From Kumtagia yinganensis (GTDB lineage: Bacteria; Pseudomonadota; Alphaproteobacteria; Rhizobiales; Rhizobiaceae): 64,000 nucleotides of DNA. This document shows, in pieces, positions 41,657 through 50,209 of this stretch; within the stretch, counting starts at the first letter, position 1, and every line of letters begins with the position of its first letter. Below the pieces are notes generated by a model. It searched no databases. It was not told where the DNA came from and was given only the letters and a program-made list of their open reading frames with translations. The position numbers and the translations under genes are program-made. The stretch lies in assembly GCF_040081985.1 (NCBI RefSeq), contig NZ_JBEBMH010000003.1:62001-126000 (forward strand), given 5' to 3'.

Positions 41657-42862
41657 TTACACGATTCTCGCGGCGAGATTTCCGGTTTGGGCTGACGCGG
41701 CGGCTTCCCACTCTGCCAGAACGCGGGAATCCGTCTCCGCGAATTGTCCGCGCAGCGCCGCGACATGGTCGCGGCCTGCCAGTTTCGACAGCGCCCAGAT
41801 CGCCGCGCCACGCACCAGCGGCGAAGGGTCGTCGAGCAGCCGGATACAAGGATCGGCAAGCGACGGGTCGGACGAGTTGCCGGCGGCGATGAGAACGTTG
41901 CGCAAAAAACGGTCGCGGCCGATGCGCTTGATCGGCGAGCCGGAGAATTTTTCGCGAAAGGTTTGATCGTCCAGTCCGAGTAGCTCGGCCAACGGCGGGG
42001 CCAGCAGGTCGTCGCGGGCCCTCAGCTTGGCCTCGGAGGCTTCGCGGGCAAACTTGTTCCACGGGCAGGCGGCCAGGCAGTCGTCGCAGCCATAGATGCG
42101 GTTGCCGATCTTCTCGCGGAATTCGAGCGGGACCGGACCCTTGTTCTCGATGGTGAGGTAGGAGATGCAGCGGCGGGCGTCGAGCCGGTAGGGCGCAGGG
42201 AAAGCCTCTGTGGGGCAGGCGTCGAGGCACGCCCGGCAGGAACCGCAACGGTCGGTGTCCGGCTGGTCGGGCTCCAGTTCGGCGGTGGTGAAGATCGTGC
42301 CGAGGAAAAGCCAGGAGCCATGGTCGCGGCTGACCAGATTGGTGTGCTTGCCCTGCCAGCCGATGCCGGCGGCCTCGGCGAGCGGCTTTTCCATGACCGG
42401 CGCGGTGTCGACGAAAACTTTTACATCGCAGCCGGTTTTCGCGGCGAGTTTTCCCGCGACCCCTTTCAGCCTGCCCTTGATCAAATCGTGATAGTCGCGG
42501 TTCTGGGCATAGACGGAAATGGCGGCCCGGTCAGGGTTGCGGAGAATGGCGCGGGGGTCGTGGGCGGGGCCGTAATTCATGGCAAGCACGACGATGGAGC
42601 GCACCTGAGGCCACAGCACGCGGGGATCGCCGCGCCGCGCCAGGGTCTCCTCCATCCAGGCCATCGAGCCGTGAAAGTTTTGAGCTACGAAGTCGGCGAG
42701 CCGCTCGGCGGCGAGCGGAATGGCATCGGGAGCGGTGACCGCGACAGCGTCGAAGCCAGCCGCTTTCGCCTCGCGAGCGACAAGAGCACGGAGGCGGGCG
42801 CCAGCGGAGACGGTCGCAGGCGGGCGTTCCCGGGAAAAATTCTCAGAAATCGAGGTCCGCAT
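41657..42862 (-). CDS. queG: Epoxyqueuosine reductase
   Basis: A 401-residue B12- and iron-sulfur-dependent enzyme for the last step of queuosine tRNA modification. Two 4Fe-4S clusters are marked by CGSCRACLDACP (Cys206, 209, 212, 216) and CDDCLAACP (Cys259, 262, 266). The catalytic Asp is in VFVDTAPVMEKPLAEAAGIGWQGKHTN. The C-terminal ~110 residues are HEAT-like repeats (DPSLADPCIRLLDDPSPLVRGAAIWAL), normal for longer QueG proteins. Its start overlaps the GST gene's end by 20 bp, so the two are probably co-transcribed. Confidence 0.95.
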   Translation of the reverse strand: MRTSISENFSRERPPATVSAGARLRALVAREAKAAGFDAVAVTAPDAIPLAAERLADFVAQNFHGSMAWMEETLARRGDPRVLWPQVRSIVVLAMNYGPAHDPRAILRNPDRAAISVYAQNRDYHDLIKGRLKGVAGKLAAKTGCDVKVFVDTAPVMEKPLAEAAGIGWQGKHTNLVSRDHGSWLFLGTIFTTAELEPDQPDTDRCGSCRACLDACPTEAFPAPYRLDARRCISYLTIENKGPVPLEFREKIGNRIYGCDDCLAACPWNKFAREASEAKLRARDDLLAPPLAELLGLDDQTFREKFSGSPIKRIGRDRFLRNVLIAAGNSSDPSLADPCIRLLDDPSPLVRGAAIWALSKLAGRDHVAALRGQFAETDSRVLAEWEAAASAQTGNLAARIV

Positions 42863-43535
42863 AGTGGGACACCGGCGACAGGCCGCGCACCCGGTCGTTG
42901 AGCAGCGGACGGAAGGACGGACGCGATTTTACCCGCACATACCATTCGCGCGCCGCGCCATGCTCGCGCCAGTCGATCTCGCCGAGATAATCGAGCACCG
43001 AGATCGCGGAGGCTGCGGCGAGGTCGGCGTAGCTGATGCGGGCGCCGGCCAGCCAATGGCGAGTACCGGCCATCCAGTTGATGTATTTGAGATGCTGGCG
43101 GATGTTGGATCGCGCGGCGCGGATCGCCGACGAATCGGGAGCGCCGCCGCCGAGGTCGGACGGCATCAGCGGCTTCAGCACGCGCTCGCGCACGAGATGG
43201 CGGGTGACCTCGCTCTCCATCTTGGTCAGGAACCAGTCGACCAGGCGGCGGATTTCGGCGCGCTGCATCGGGTCTTCGGCAAACAGACGGCGCTCACGCT
43301 TCAGCACGCCGCGCGTCTCGTCGACATATTCGCCGATGACCTGGGCGCCGACGATCGGCACGTCCCCTTCCGCCAGCAGCACCGGCAGCGTGCCGGCGGC
43401 ATTGAGCGCCAGAAACTCCTTGCGGCGGTTCCAGGGCTTTTCCTCGATCAGCGCCAGCTCCTCGCCATACTCGCCGAAAGCAAGGCGGACGAAGCGGCAG
43501 GAGGCGAGCATAGGGTGGTGGAAGAGCGTCAGCAT
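42843..43535 (-). CDS. Glutathione S-transferase family protein
   Basis: A 230-residue GST. The thioredoxin-fold N-domain (LTLFHHPMLASCRFVRLAFGEYG) has Ser/Cys near the usual catalytic position, and GTLPVLLAEGDVPIVGAQVIGEYVDE is the glutathione-binding strand with cis-Pro. The all-helical C-domain ends with the N-cap-like ISYADLAAASAISVLDYLGE. The ATG at 43535 gives the canonical start; 10 extra residues are possible from 43565. It is paired with queG. The substrate is unknown. Confidence 0.88.
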   Translation of the reverse strand: MLTLFHHPMLASCRFVRLAFGEYGEELALIEEKPWNRRKEFLALNAAGTLPVLLAEGDVPIVGAQVIGEYVDETRGVLKRERRLFAEDPMQRAEIRRLVDWFLTKMESEVTRHLVRERVLKPLMPSDLGGGAPDSSAIRAARSNIRQHLKYINWMAGTRHWLAGARISYADLAAASAISVLDYLGEIDWREHGAAREWYVRVKSRPSFRPLLNDRVRGLSPVSHYADLDF

Positions 43536-43808
43536 GGTCCTGCGCGAATTCAAGGGCACTGGCAAATCGGAGCCGCGCGTCTAGAACCACGGCCGGCCAC
43601 CGTCAACGGGCGGTTAAGGCGCTTGACCTATAGGAGGGTTACAGCGCCGTGACAAGCAAGCCGGTTGGCTTGATGCCGGGAGCGCGACTCAGATAGGGAT
43701 GACAACCTGCCGCCTAGTCCAGAATTCTTCCCGTTCGATGCCAAGCTGGAACACCCCGCCTGACGCTCGTTCAAAGACTGTCTCAACGCCCTTGCTCGCG
43801 AGCTTCCC

Positions 43809-44615
43809 ATGGAACACCAGACGATCGTCGAAGCCCTGCTGCTCGGCCTGCTCGAGGGGCTGACGGAGTTCATTCCGGTATCTTCCACCGGCCATATTTT
43901 GCTGGCAGGGCATTTCCTCGGCTTCGAATCGACCGGCAAGGCGTTCGAGGTGCTGATCCAGCTCGGCGCCATCCTCGCCATCCTGTCCGTCTATTCAGCG
44001 CGGCTGCTGAAGATCGTGACCGACCTGCCCCGCGACCCGCGCACCAGGCGCTTCGTCGCCGGCATCCTGCTTGCCTTCCTGCCGGCCGCGATCATCGGCG
44101 CGTTGGCGCATGACTTCATCAAGACCGTGCTGTTCGAGACGCCGAAGCTGATCTGTATCATGCTGATCCTCGGTGGACTGGTATTGCTCGCGGTGGACAG
44201 GATGCAGCTCAAGCCGCGCTACCACGACGTGATGGATTTCCCGCTGCCGCTTTGTCTCGGCATCGGTTTCTTCCAGTGCCTTGCCATGATCCCCGGCACG
44301 TCGCGCTCCGGCGCGACCATCGTCGGCGCGCTGCTGATGGGCACCGACAAGCGCTCGGCAGCGGAGTTTTCCTTCTTCCTCGCCATGCCGACCATGGCCG
44401 GGGCTTTCGCGCTGGACCTTTTGAAGAACCATGACGCGCTGTCGTCGGGCGACTGGGGCATCATCGCGGTCGGTTTCGTCGCAGCCTTTGTTTCGGCGGT
44501 GATCGTCGTGCGCAGCCTGCTCGGCTATGTCTCGCGCCATGGTTTTGCGCTGTTCGCCTGGTGGCGGCTGATCGTCGGCGTCGTCGGGCTGATCGCGCTT
44601 TATACGGTGGGGTGA
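43809..44615 (+). CDS. uppP: Undecaprenyl-diphosphatase (BacA family)
   Basis: A 268-residue, eight-helix inner-membrane enzyme that recycles undecaprenyl diphosphate for cell-wall synthesis and gives bacitracin resistance. The two signature motifs are present: LLGLLEGLTEFIPVSSTGHILL near the N-terminus (catalytic Glu residues and the Ser-Ser-Thr-Gly-His loop) and MIPGTSRSGATIVGALLMG (catalytic Arg) near residue 160. The length is normal. Despite its older name bacA it is not the SbmA-like BacA symbiosis transporter. It is divergent from the GST gene. Confidence 0.96.
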   Translation: MEHQTIVEALLLGLLEGLTEFIPVSSTGHILLAGHFLGFESTGKAFEVLIQLGAILAILSVYSARLLKIVTDLPRDPRTRRFVAGILLAFLPAAIIGALAHDFIKTVLFETPKLICIMLILGGLVLLAVDRMQLKPRYHDVMDFPLPLCLGIGFFQCLAMIPGTSRSGATIVGALLMGTDKRSAAEFSFFLAMPTMAGAFALDLLKNHDALSSGDWGIIAVGFVAAFVSAVIVVRSLLGYVSRHGFALFAWWRLIVGVVGLIALYTVG

Positions 44616-44632
44616 GCTGTGCGGCACCCGGA

Positions 44633-44855
44633 AACGGTCCGGGAGGTGCGCGGCCGGACCGGGGCAAGTGCCGGGGACAGTTTACTTTTTCGGCCCGCGC
44701 GACGTCTGGACTGCTGCGGCCTTTCTGCTGAAAGAAAGCAACCTGTCCCCTGCGTTTCCCCTTCGAGCATCGACCACGCGCGAACGGTTTTCGGGTTGTG
44801 GGGTAAAACTTTCCCCCCGCGCTAGCGCCGGCGCGGCCGCGAACTTCCCGCAACC
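44633..44855. repeat. Degenerate inverted repeat (possible MITE-like element) after uppP
   Basis: The left end (about 44633-44688, GGGAGGTGCGCGGCCGG..., GGGGACAGTTTACTTTTT) resembles the reverse complement of the right end (about 44800-44855, ...GGTAAAACTTTCCCC, CGGCCGCGAACTTCCC) at roughly three-quarters of positions by eye. The centre has no gene. Such non-coding elements with inverted ends could be old miniature transposons or REP-like sequences. The match is imperfect, so confidence is modest. Confidence 0.4.
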
Positions 44856-44877
44856 CAGGTGGAGCACCTCGTCGGCG

Positions 44878-45852
44878 TCACGCCTCCGTGCGGCGCGTAA
44901 ACTGGCCGGCGGGGCGGTAGCGCCAAAGGTAAGACGGCAGGACGGAGGCGATCGACTGCGGGTGCAGGCCGAGCCCGGCAAAGGTGCGGCCGGCCTGTTC
45001 GGCCTCACCGGAGACGACGTTGTGGCTCTTCAGCAGCGTCACCTGGTCGGAGGTGAGCAGCGGGTTCGGCAGCAGGCCGAGGATCGAGGCCTGCATATAG
45101 GCGACGCTCCAGGGCAGCGGCACCAGCAGGCGCTTGCGGTCGATGATTGCAAGCATTTCTTCCATGCACTGGCGGAAGGACAGGACTTGCGGTCCGCCCA
45201 GTTCGTAGATTTTCCCGCCCTCGACCTTGCCGTCGACAGAACGCGCGATGGCCTCGGCCACGTCGCCGACGAAAACCGGCTGGAATTTTGTCTCGCCGCC
45301 GCCGATCAGCGGCAGGGCAGGCGAAAACCGCGCCATATTGGCGAAGCGGTTGAAGAAACCGTCCTCCGGGCCGAAGACAATGGAAGGACGGTAGATGACC
45401 GCGCCGGGCACGGTCTGCAGCACCGCCGCTTCGCCCTTGGCCTTGGTCTGCGCATAGACGGATTGGGAATTGGGATCGGCGCCGATCGCCGAGCCATGGG
45501 TTAGCCCGGCGCCGACCGAGCGCGCGGCTTCGGCGACGGCGCGGGCGCCAAAATCCTGGACGGCGTTGAAGGTCTGGCGGCCCGTCTCATGCAGGATGCC
45601 GACGAGGTTGACGACGTGGGCGGCGTCCTGCACCGCCCGGTCGACCGACCAACGCACCCTGACATTGGCCTGCACGGCCTGGATCTGGCCGACATTGCCG
45701 AGCGGCTGGAGATGGCCGGCGAGATCGGGGCGGCGGCAGGCGACACGCACCTGATAGCCGCGCTTGGCCAGCGCCCGCACCACATGCCTTCCGACGAAAC
45801 CCGACCCTCCGAAAACCGTGATGATCTTCGGCGTCTGGAGGATTTCGGTCAT
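44878..45852 (-). CDS. Complex I NDUFA9-like NAD(P)-binding protein
   Basis: A 324-residue atypical SDR of the NDUFA9 family. The nucleotide motif is ITVFGGSGFVGRHVVRALAKRGYQVRVACRR. GILHETGRQTFNAVQ, YAQTKAKGEAAVL (YxxxK-like Tyr and Lys) and VIYRPSIVFGPEDGFFNRFANMARFSPALPLIGGG are diagnostic. In mitochondria the homologue stabilises complex I; in alphaproteobacteria it is carried as an accessory protein of uncertain role. It is convergent with uppP. Confidence 0.9.
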   Translation of the reverse strand: MTEILQTPKIITVFGGSGFVGRHVVRALAKRGYQVRVACRRPDLAGHLQPLGNVGQIQAVQANVRVRWSVDRAVQDAAHVVNLVGILHETGRQTFNAVQDFGARAVAEAARSVGAGLTHGSAIGADPNSQSVYAQTKAKGEAAVLQTVPGAVIYRPSIVFGPEDGFFNRFANMARFSPALPLIGGGETKFQPVFVGDVAEAIARSVDGKVEGGKIYELGGPQVLSFRQCMEEMLAIIDRKRLLVPLPWSVAYMQASILGLLPNPLLTSDQVTLLKSHNVVSGEAEQAGRTFAGLGLHPQSIASVLPSYLWRYRPAGQFTRRTEA

Positions 45853-46006
45853 GGCTGGCTCCGCTGGCTACCGGTCTGTCGGCATCCAGACCATGCCCGT
45901 CTCATAATCGGTTTCCATGAAAAGGCAAAGCGGCGGAGGCGCGGCAAAAAGCGGGACACAACGCGCCGAACCCGGCAGGCTGGAATGCCTCGCCGGGCAG
46001 ACTTTT

Positions 46007-46360
46007 TCAGGCACGAGCCATGCAGACCGGCGCGTGACCGGAACTGACCATGCCGATGCGCTGGGCGGCGGCGCGGGAGAGATCGATGATGCGGCCGCGG
46101 ATGAACGGGCCACGGTCGTTGATGCGAACGATGACGCTTTTTCCGGTGCGGCTGTTTGTGACGCGCACTTTCGTGCCGAAGGGCAAGGTGCGGTGGGCGG
46201 CGGTAAGTGCAGAGGGGTTCATGCGTTCGCCCGAGGCGGTTCGGGAACCGAGGGCATACCATGACGCCCGGCCGCACTGAGCATAAGCGATGTTCGAGGA
46301 CGCAAGCATCGCGCCCGCGGCAAAGACTATTGCCGCGGTTCGTCCGTTACTGAATTTCAT
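46007..46360 (-). CDS. RlpA-like double-psi beta-barrel protein
   Basis: A 117-residue exported protein. A Sec signal (~residues 1-27, ending AYA-Q) is followed by a single double-psi beta-barrel domain: CGRASWYALGSRTASGERMNPSALTAAHRTLPFGTKVRV, then VRINDRGPFIRGRIIDLSRAAA. This matches RlpA, some of which are septal lytic transglycosylases. The C-terminal SPOR domain of typical RlpA is absent, so it may not be targeted to the septum. Two Cys in the mature protein could form a disulfide. Confidence 0.88.
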   Translation of the reverse strand: MKFSNGRTAAIVFAAGAMLASSNIAYAQCGRASWYALGSRTASGERMNPSALTAAHRTLPFGTKVRVTNSRTGKSVIVRINDRGPFIRGRIIDLSRAAAQRIGMVSSGHAPVCMARA

Positions 46361-46773
46361 CTGGGGGGATCGCTCCGTAAACGTTAACGGGCGCGACTAG
46401 CGAGACAAATAAGGCGGCGAAAACGGCACGTTCTGGGCGATTCCAAGGCGAAGGGTAACGTCTCGTATATTCTTGAAATTATTCGTGAGCAGAAATGGCC
46501 GGAAAACCGCCGAGTACAGACCATTGGCCAGAAGCAATTCCGGTCGATCCGCGCGGTGCGCTCAGTCCAGTGCAAGCAGTTCGAAAATCCGGGTTCGATT
46601 GAACTCCCTGGATGCTTTCGGAGACGGCCAGCACGAAGGATGACAATCGGAGCCTGCCCGGAAAAGAGGCGTCGCTGCCGTCACAGGCGAGGTCGGATGC
46701 GCGATGCGTCGGCGCTTGGGGGGATTCTACGACAGCTTCCGCGCGCTTTCGGCGCGAAGCCAGGGGGCGATGC
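46361..46773. other. Intergenic region between rlpA-like and hydrolase genes
   Basis: About 410 bp between divergent genes. An AT-rich segment with AAACGTTAACG near 46380 probably belongs to the rlpA-like promoter. Open frames crossing the region show no recognisable protein. Confidence 0.4.
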
Positions 46774-47448
46774 ATGAAAAGTCCGTTGCGGATCGCGCGT
46801 GACAGGACCGCGCTGCTGTCGATCGACATGCAGGAGGAGCACCGGCGCGACCCACGCTATCTCGTCGACGGTTTTGACCGCGTGCTGGCCAATGTCCAGC
46901 GCTTGCAACAGGCGGCGCGCCGGAACGGCGTCATGCTGCAGCACTGCGCCTATATCGTCGACACGTCGGTCAAACGGCCGTTCCATCCGGTGCTGGAGGA
47001 CGGCCGGTCGGCCTTCAGCGACAAGGACGACCCGCTGACCGCGATCTGCCCGGAGGTGGCGCCTGAGGACGGCGAGGCGCTGGCGATCAAGGCCGAGGCC
47101 AGCGCCTTCGGCGGAGCGCTGGCCAGCCAACTAAAGGCGAAGGGAGTCGAATGGCTGGTGGTGGCAGGTGTGTGGACGGAGGCTTGCGTCGACGCCACGG
47201 TACGGCAGGCGGTCGATCTCGGCTTCCGGGTGCTGCTGGTCAAGGATGCCTGCGGCAGCGGCACGCAGGCGATGCACCAGACCGCGATCCTCAATCTGGC
47301 GAACCGGCTCTATGGCGGCGCGGTGACCGACACCGAAGGTGCCTGCCGGCTGCTTGCCGGCGAGGCGGTGGATGTCTGGACAACCGAAGGCGCAGTGCCG
47401 CTGCGCTACGGTTTCGACAACGCTGCGGCGCTATACGACGCGCTCTGA
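46774..47448 (+). CDS. Isochorismatase-family cysteine hydrolase
   Basis: A 224-residue hydrolase with the isochorismatase fold. The catalytic triad is visible as Asp18 (LLSIDMQ), Lys106 (AIKAEASAF) and Cys138 (VWTEACVDATVRQA). VLLVKDACGS is the usual closing strand. Relatives act on nicotinamide, biuret, N-carbamoyl compounds or isochorismate; this one cannot be assigned. The ATG at 46774 has AGGGGG upstream; the longer frame to 46612 is not protein-like. It is convergent with the Gfo/Idh gene. Confidence 0.88.
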   Translation: MKSPLRIARDRTALLSIDMQEEHRRDPRYLVDGFDRVLANVQRLQQAARRNGVMLQHCAYIVDTSVKRPFHPVLEDGRSAFSDKDDPLTAICPEVAPEDGEALAIKAEASAFGGALASQLKAKGVEWLVVAGVWTEACVDATVRQAVDLGFRVLLVKDACGSGTQAMHQTAILNLANRLYGGAVTDTEGACRLLAGEAVDVWTTEGAVPLRYGFDNAAALYDAL

Positions 47449-47473
47449 CGACACCGAACGCGGCTAACGGCGT

Positions 47474-48661
47474 CTAGAGTTTCGTCCAGGCGCCGTTCTT
47501 CTTGGATGATTTCACGCAGGCCTCGACGAAGGCGACGCCCTCGACGCCGTCCTGCGCCGTCGGGAAGATGACGTCCTTGGCCAGCTTGCCGCCGCCCTCC
47601 CGGGCCGCGCGGATGGCGCGCGCCGCCTCGGCATAAATATTGGCGAAGCCTTCGAGATAGCCTTCCGGATGGCCGGGCGGCACGCGGGTGACGCGCGCCG
47701 ACGCAGGACCGGAACCGGCGCCGCCGCGCGTGATCAGTTGTTTCGGCTGACCGAAGGGCGAGTACCAGAGGTAGTTCGGGTCGGCCTGCACCCATTCCAG
47801 CCCGCCCTTGGTGCCGTAGACGCGCAGCTTCAGGCCGTTCTCATGGCCGGGCGCGACCTGGCTTGCCCAGATCATGCCCTTGGCCGGATGTTCGCTGCCC
47901 TTGGCCTTGAAGCGCAGCATGATATGCGCGTTGTCATCGAGCAGCCGGCCGGGCACGAAGGAATCGAGGTCGGCGGCGAGGCTGTCGAGTTCCAGCCCTG
48001 AAACGAAACGGGCGAGGTTGTAGGCGTGGGTGCCGATGTCGCCGGTCGAGCCGCCGACGCCGGACTGTTTCGGGTCGACGCGCCAGGCGGCCTGTTTTGA
48101 GCCGCTGTCCTCGGCTTTTTCGGTCAGCCAGTCCTGCGGGTACTCGGCCTGCACCAGGCGGATGTCGCCCAACTTGCCGGACGCCACCATCTCGCGCGCC
48201 TGCCGAACCATCGGATAGCCGGTATAGTTGTGGGTGAGCACGAACAGTTTGCCGCTCTTTTCCACCAGCGCCGCCAGTTTTTTCGCGTCGGCGAGGTTGG
48301 AGGTCAGCGGCTTGTCGCAGATGACGTGGATCCCGGCATCGAGAAAGGCTTTCGCCGCCGGCCAATGCATATGGTTGGGCGTGACGATGGCGACCGCCTC
48401 GATGCCGTCGGGGCGTTTCGCCTCGGCCTTGGCCATCTCGGCGAAGCTGCCGTAGCTGCGTCCCGGGTCGAGGCCGAGATCGGCGGCCGACGCCTTGGCA
48501 CGCGCCGGGTCGGAGGAGAGCGCGCCGGCGACCAGTTCGAACTCGCCGTCGATGCGCGCCGCGATGCGGTGCACCGCGCCGATGAAGGCGCCCTGCCCGC
48601 CGCCGACCATGCCGTAGCGGATGGGGCCGCTGCCCGATTCGACCTTCCTGCCGGATACCAT
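47474..48661 (-). CDS. Gfo/Idh/MocA-family oxidoreductase
   Basis: A 395-residue NAD(P)-dependent sugar dehydrogenase. The Rossmann half has YGMVGGGQGAFIGAVHR, VAIVTPNHMH and VICDKPLTSN (the catalytic Lys of the EKP-type motif, here DKP). The C-terminal half has GVGGSTGDIGTHAYNLARFV with the active-site Asp and His. A good ribosome-binding site (GGGGAGG) precedes the ATG. It is followed upstream by a sugar isomerase on the same strand, which suggests a two-gene catabolic unit opposite the 50.2-54.1 kb genes. Substrate unknown; inositol-like and other polyol substrates are typical of the family. Confidence 0.88.
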   Translation of the reverse strand: MVSGRKVESGSGPIRYGMVGGGQGAFIGAVHRIAARIDGEFELVAGALSSDPARAKASAADLGLDPGRSYGSFAEMAKAEAKRPDGIEAVAIVTPNHMHWPAAKAFLDAGIHVICDKPLTSNLADAKKLAALVEKSGKLFVLTHNYTGYPMVRQAREMVASGKLGDIRLVQAEYPQDWLTEKAEDSGSKQAAWRVDPKQSGVGGSTGDIGTHAYNLARFVSGLELDSLAADLDSFVPGRLLDDNAHIMLRFKAKGSEHPAKGMIWASQVAPGHENGLKLRVYGTKGGLEWVQADPNYLWYSPFGQPKQLITRGGAGSGPASARVTRVPPGHPEGYLEGFANIYAEAARAIRAAREGGGKLAKDVIFPTAQDGVEGVAFVEACVKSSKKNGAWTKL

Positions 48662-48680
48662 TTTTTTCCTCCCCGGATGA

Positions 48681-48780
48681 GCGAATAGCGAAATAGCGAA
48701 TAGCGAGTAGGGGTTTGATGCGCGACCTGTCGGACGACGTTGGCGTCCGCTATTCGCTACTCCCTATTCGCTACTCGCTT
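48681..48780. repeat. Inverted repeat of AGCGAATAG-type units
   Basis: The left arm (48681-48712) has two or three degenerate units of the form AGCGAATAG/AGCGAGTAG. The right arm (48748-48780) is the same pattern inverted (CTATTCGCTACTCCCTATTCGCTACTCGCT). It lies between two genes of one leftward unit. Its right arm encodes the last Ser-Glu-stop (AGC GAG TAG) of the sugar isomerase gene. Confidence 0.75.
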
Positions 48781-49835
48781 TCTATACCCATCATCTTCCT
48801 CAGCGCGGCCTTGTCGGAATTGCCCTCGGCGAAATCGTCGAAGGCGCGCTCGGTGACGCGGATGAGGTGGTTCTGGATGAAGGGCGCGCCCTCGGCGGCG
48901 CCGTCCTCCGGATGCTTCAGGCAGCATTCCCACTCCAGCACGGCCCAGGAATCGTAGTCATAGGCGGTTAGTTTTGAGAAGATTCCGGAGAAATCGACCT
49001 GGCCGTCGCCGAGCGAGCGGAAGCGGCCGGCCCGGTTCACCCAGCCCTGGTAGCCGGAATAGACGCCCTGGCGGCCGTCCGGATTGAACTCGGCGTCCTT
49101 GACGTGAAACGCTTTGATGCGTTCGTGGTAGATGTCGATGAAGGCCAAATAGTCGAGCTGCTGCAGCAGGAAGTGCGACGGGTCGTAGTTGATGTTGCAG
49201 CGCTTATGGCCACCTACGGCATCGAGGAACATCTCGAAGGTGGCGCCGTCGAACACGTCCTCGCCGGGATGGATCTCGTAGCCGACATCGACGCCGGCGT
49301 CTTCGTATTTGTCGAGGATCGGCTTCCACCGCCTGCCGAGTTCGGCGAAGGCCTCCTCGATCAGGCCTGACGGGCGCTGCGGCCACGGATAGAGGTAGGG
49401 GAAAGCGAGTGCGCCGGAGAAGGAGACCGAGGCCTTCAGGCCGAGGTTCTGCGAGGCTTTCGCACCGAACTCCATCTGCTCGACCGCCCAGGCCTGCCGC
49501 GCCTTCGGATTGTTGTGGACCGCGGGCGGCGCGAAGCCGTCGAACTGCGTGTCATAGGCCGGATGCACGGCGACGAGTTGGCCCTGCAGATGGGTGGAAA
49601 GTTCGGTGATCTCAACGCCGGCGTCGGCGCAGATGCCCTTGACCTCGTCGCAATAGGTCTTCGAGGAAGCCGCCTTCTTCAGGTCGAACAGCCGCGCGTC
49701 CCAGGTCGGGATCTGCACGCCCTTGTAGCCCAGCCCGGCCGCCCATTTGGCGATCGAGGGCAACGAGTTGAACGGGGCCGCCTCGCCCGCGAACTGGGCC
49801 AGGAATATCGCCGGCCCCTTCATTGTCTTTGCCAT
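48771..49835 (-). CDS. Sugar phosphate isomerase/epimerase (TIM barrel)
   Basis: A 354-residue xylose-isomerase-like TIM-barrel protein. Metal-ligand elements are GYEIHPGEDVFDG (Glu), NINYDPSHFLLQQ (Asp, His), AFHVKDAEF (His, Asp) and AVLEWECC (Glu). GYKGVQIPTWDARLFDL lies in the first strands. The ATG at 49835 has a strong GGGAGGAG upstream. It is the first gene of the leftward unit with the Gfo/Idh gene. The stop codon and last two codons come from an intergenic repeat. It belongs to the large AP-endonuclease-2 superfamily; the substrate is unknown. Confidence 0.87.
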   Translation of the reverse strand: MAKTMKGPAIFLAQFAGEAAPFNSLPSIAKWAAGLGYKGVQIPTWDARLFDLKKAASSKTYCDEVKGICADAGVEITELSTHLQGQLVAVHPAYDTQFDGFAPPAVHNNPKARQAWAVEQMEFGAKASQNLGLKASVSFSGALAFPYLYPWPQRPSGLIEEAFAELGRRWKPILDKYEDAGVDVGYEIHPGEDVFDGATFEMFLDAVGGHKRCNINYDPSHFLLQQLDYLAFIDIYHERIKAFHVKDAEFNPDGRQGVYSGYQGWVNRAGRFRSLGDGQVDFSGIFSKLTAYDYDSWAVLEWECCLKHPEDGAAEGAPFIQNHLIRVTERAFDDFAEGNSDKAALRKMMGIESE

Positions 49836-49928
49836 ACATCTCCTCCCGAATTTCGGCCGCATCCTAGGCAATTCCGGCCGAGCCGCAAGGCAATGCCGAA
49901 AACCCGCGACTGGAACCTCTGTTTCCAC

Positions 49929-49939
49929 TGGTCATACCA
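49929..49939. promoter_or_regulatory. FadR/GntR-type operator 1 (TGGT-CAT-ACCA)
   Basis: An exact match to the GntR/FadR-subfamily consensus TNGTNNNACNA, and a perfect 4-bp dyad. It lies 94 bp upstream of the leftward isomerase start. The FadR-type regulator encoded at 52348 is the natural candidate to bind it. Confidence 0.65.
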
Positions 49940-50108
49940 AATCCCGCCGGCAGGTCAAGACGTGACGAACGGCCTCGATAAACCCAGCAATCCCGGACTT
50001 CTGGAAGTTTTAGACGTATTATCAGTCATTTATGAGCTGCACGGCAAAGACCCACGCAACTTCTTGCGGCAGGGGTGCAAATGGGCTAGAAAACCTTTCA
50101 TGCCCAAT

Positions 50109-50119
50109 TGGTAGAACCA
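50109..50119. promoter_or_regulatory. FadR/GntR-type operator 2 (TGGT-AGA-ACCA)
   Basis: A second exact match to TNGTNNNACNA with the same TGGT/ACCA arms, 180 bp from the first and 91 bp upstream of the rightward isomerase start. One site faces each divergent transcript at nearly the same distance, as expected for joint control by one repressor. Confidence 0.65.
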
Positions 50120-50209
50120 GTTTTCCGAAAACGCTGGATTGCCTTGCGGGAGGAAACCGGTTCCGCACGAGGCGGAGCATTTGCAAGGCGAAATTGGGAG
50201 ACGGAAACG

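Larger units (their letters stand above)
49836..50209. promoter_or_regulatory. Divergent promoter region of the sugar-acid cluster
   Basis: This 370-bp, AT-richer region drives the leftward isomerase/Gfo-Idh unit and the rightward isomerase-enolase-GntR-dehydrogenase operon. Two operator-like sites are annotated separately. A TATTAT near 50017-50022 could be a -10 box for one direction. No gene is evident. Confidence 0.6.

Noticed and set aside
43809..44615. BacA symbiosis peptide transporter
   Set aside because: The motifs are those of undecaprenyl-diphosphatase (old name bacA), not the SbmA-like BacA protein.
48681..48780. Short direct repeats that might look like a CRISPR array
   Set aside because: The units are 7-9 bp, degenerate and without unique spacers of regular length, and they form an inverted repeat; no cas genes are present in the window.
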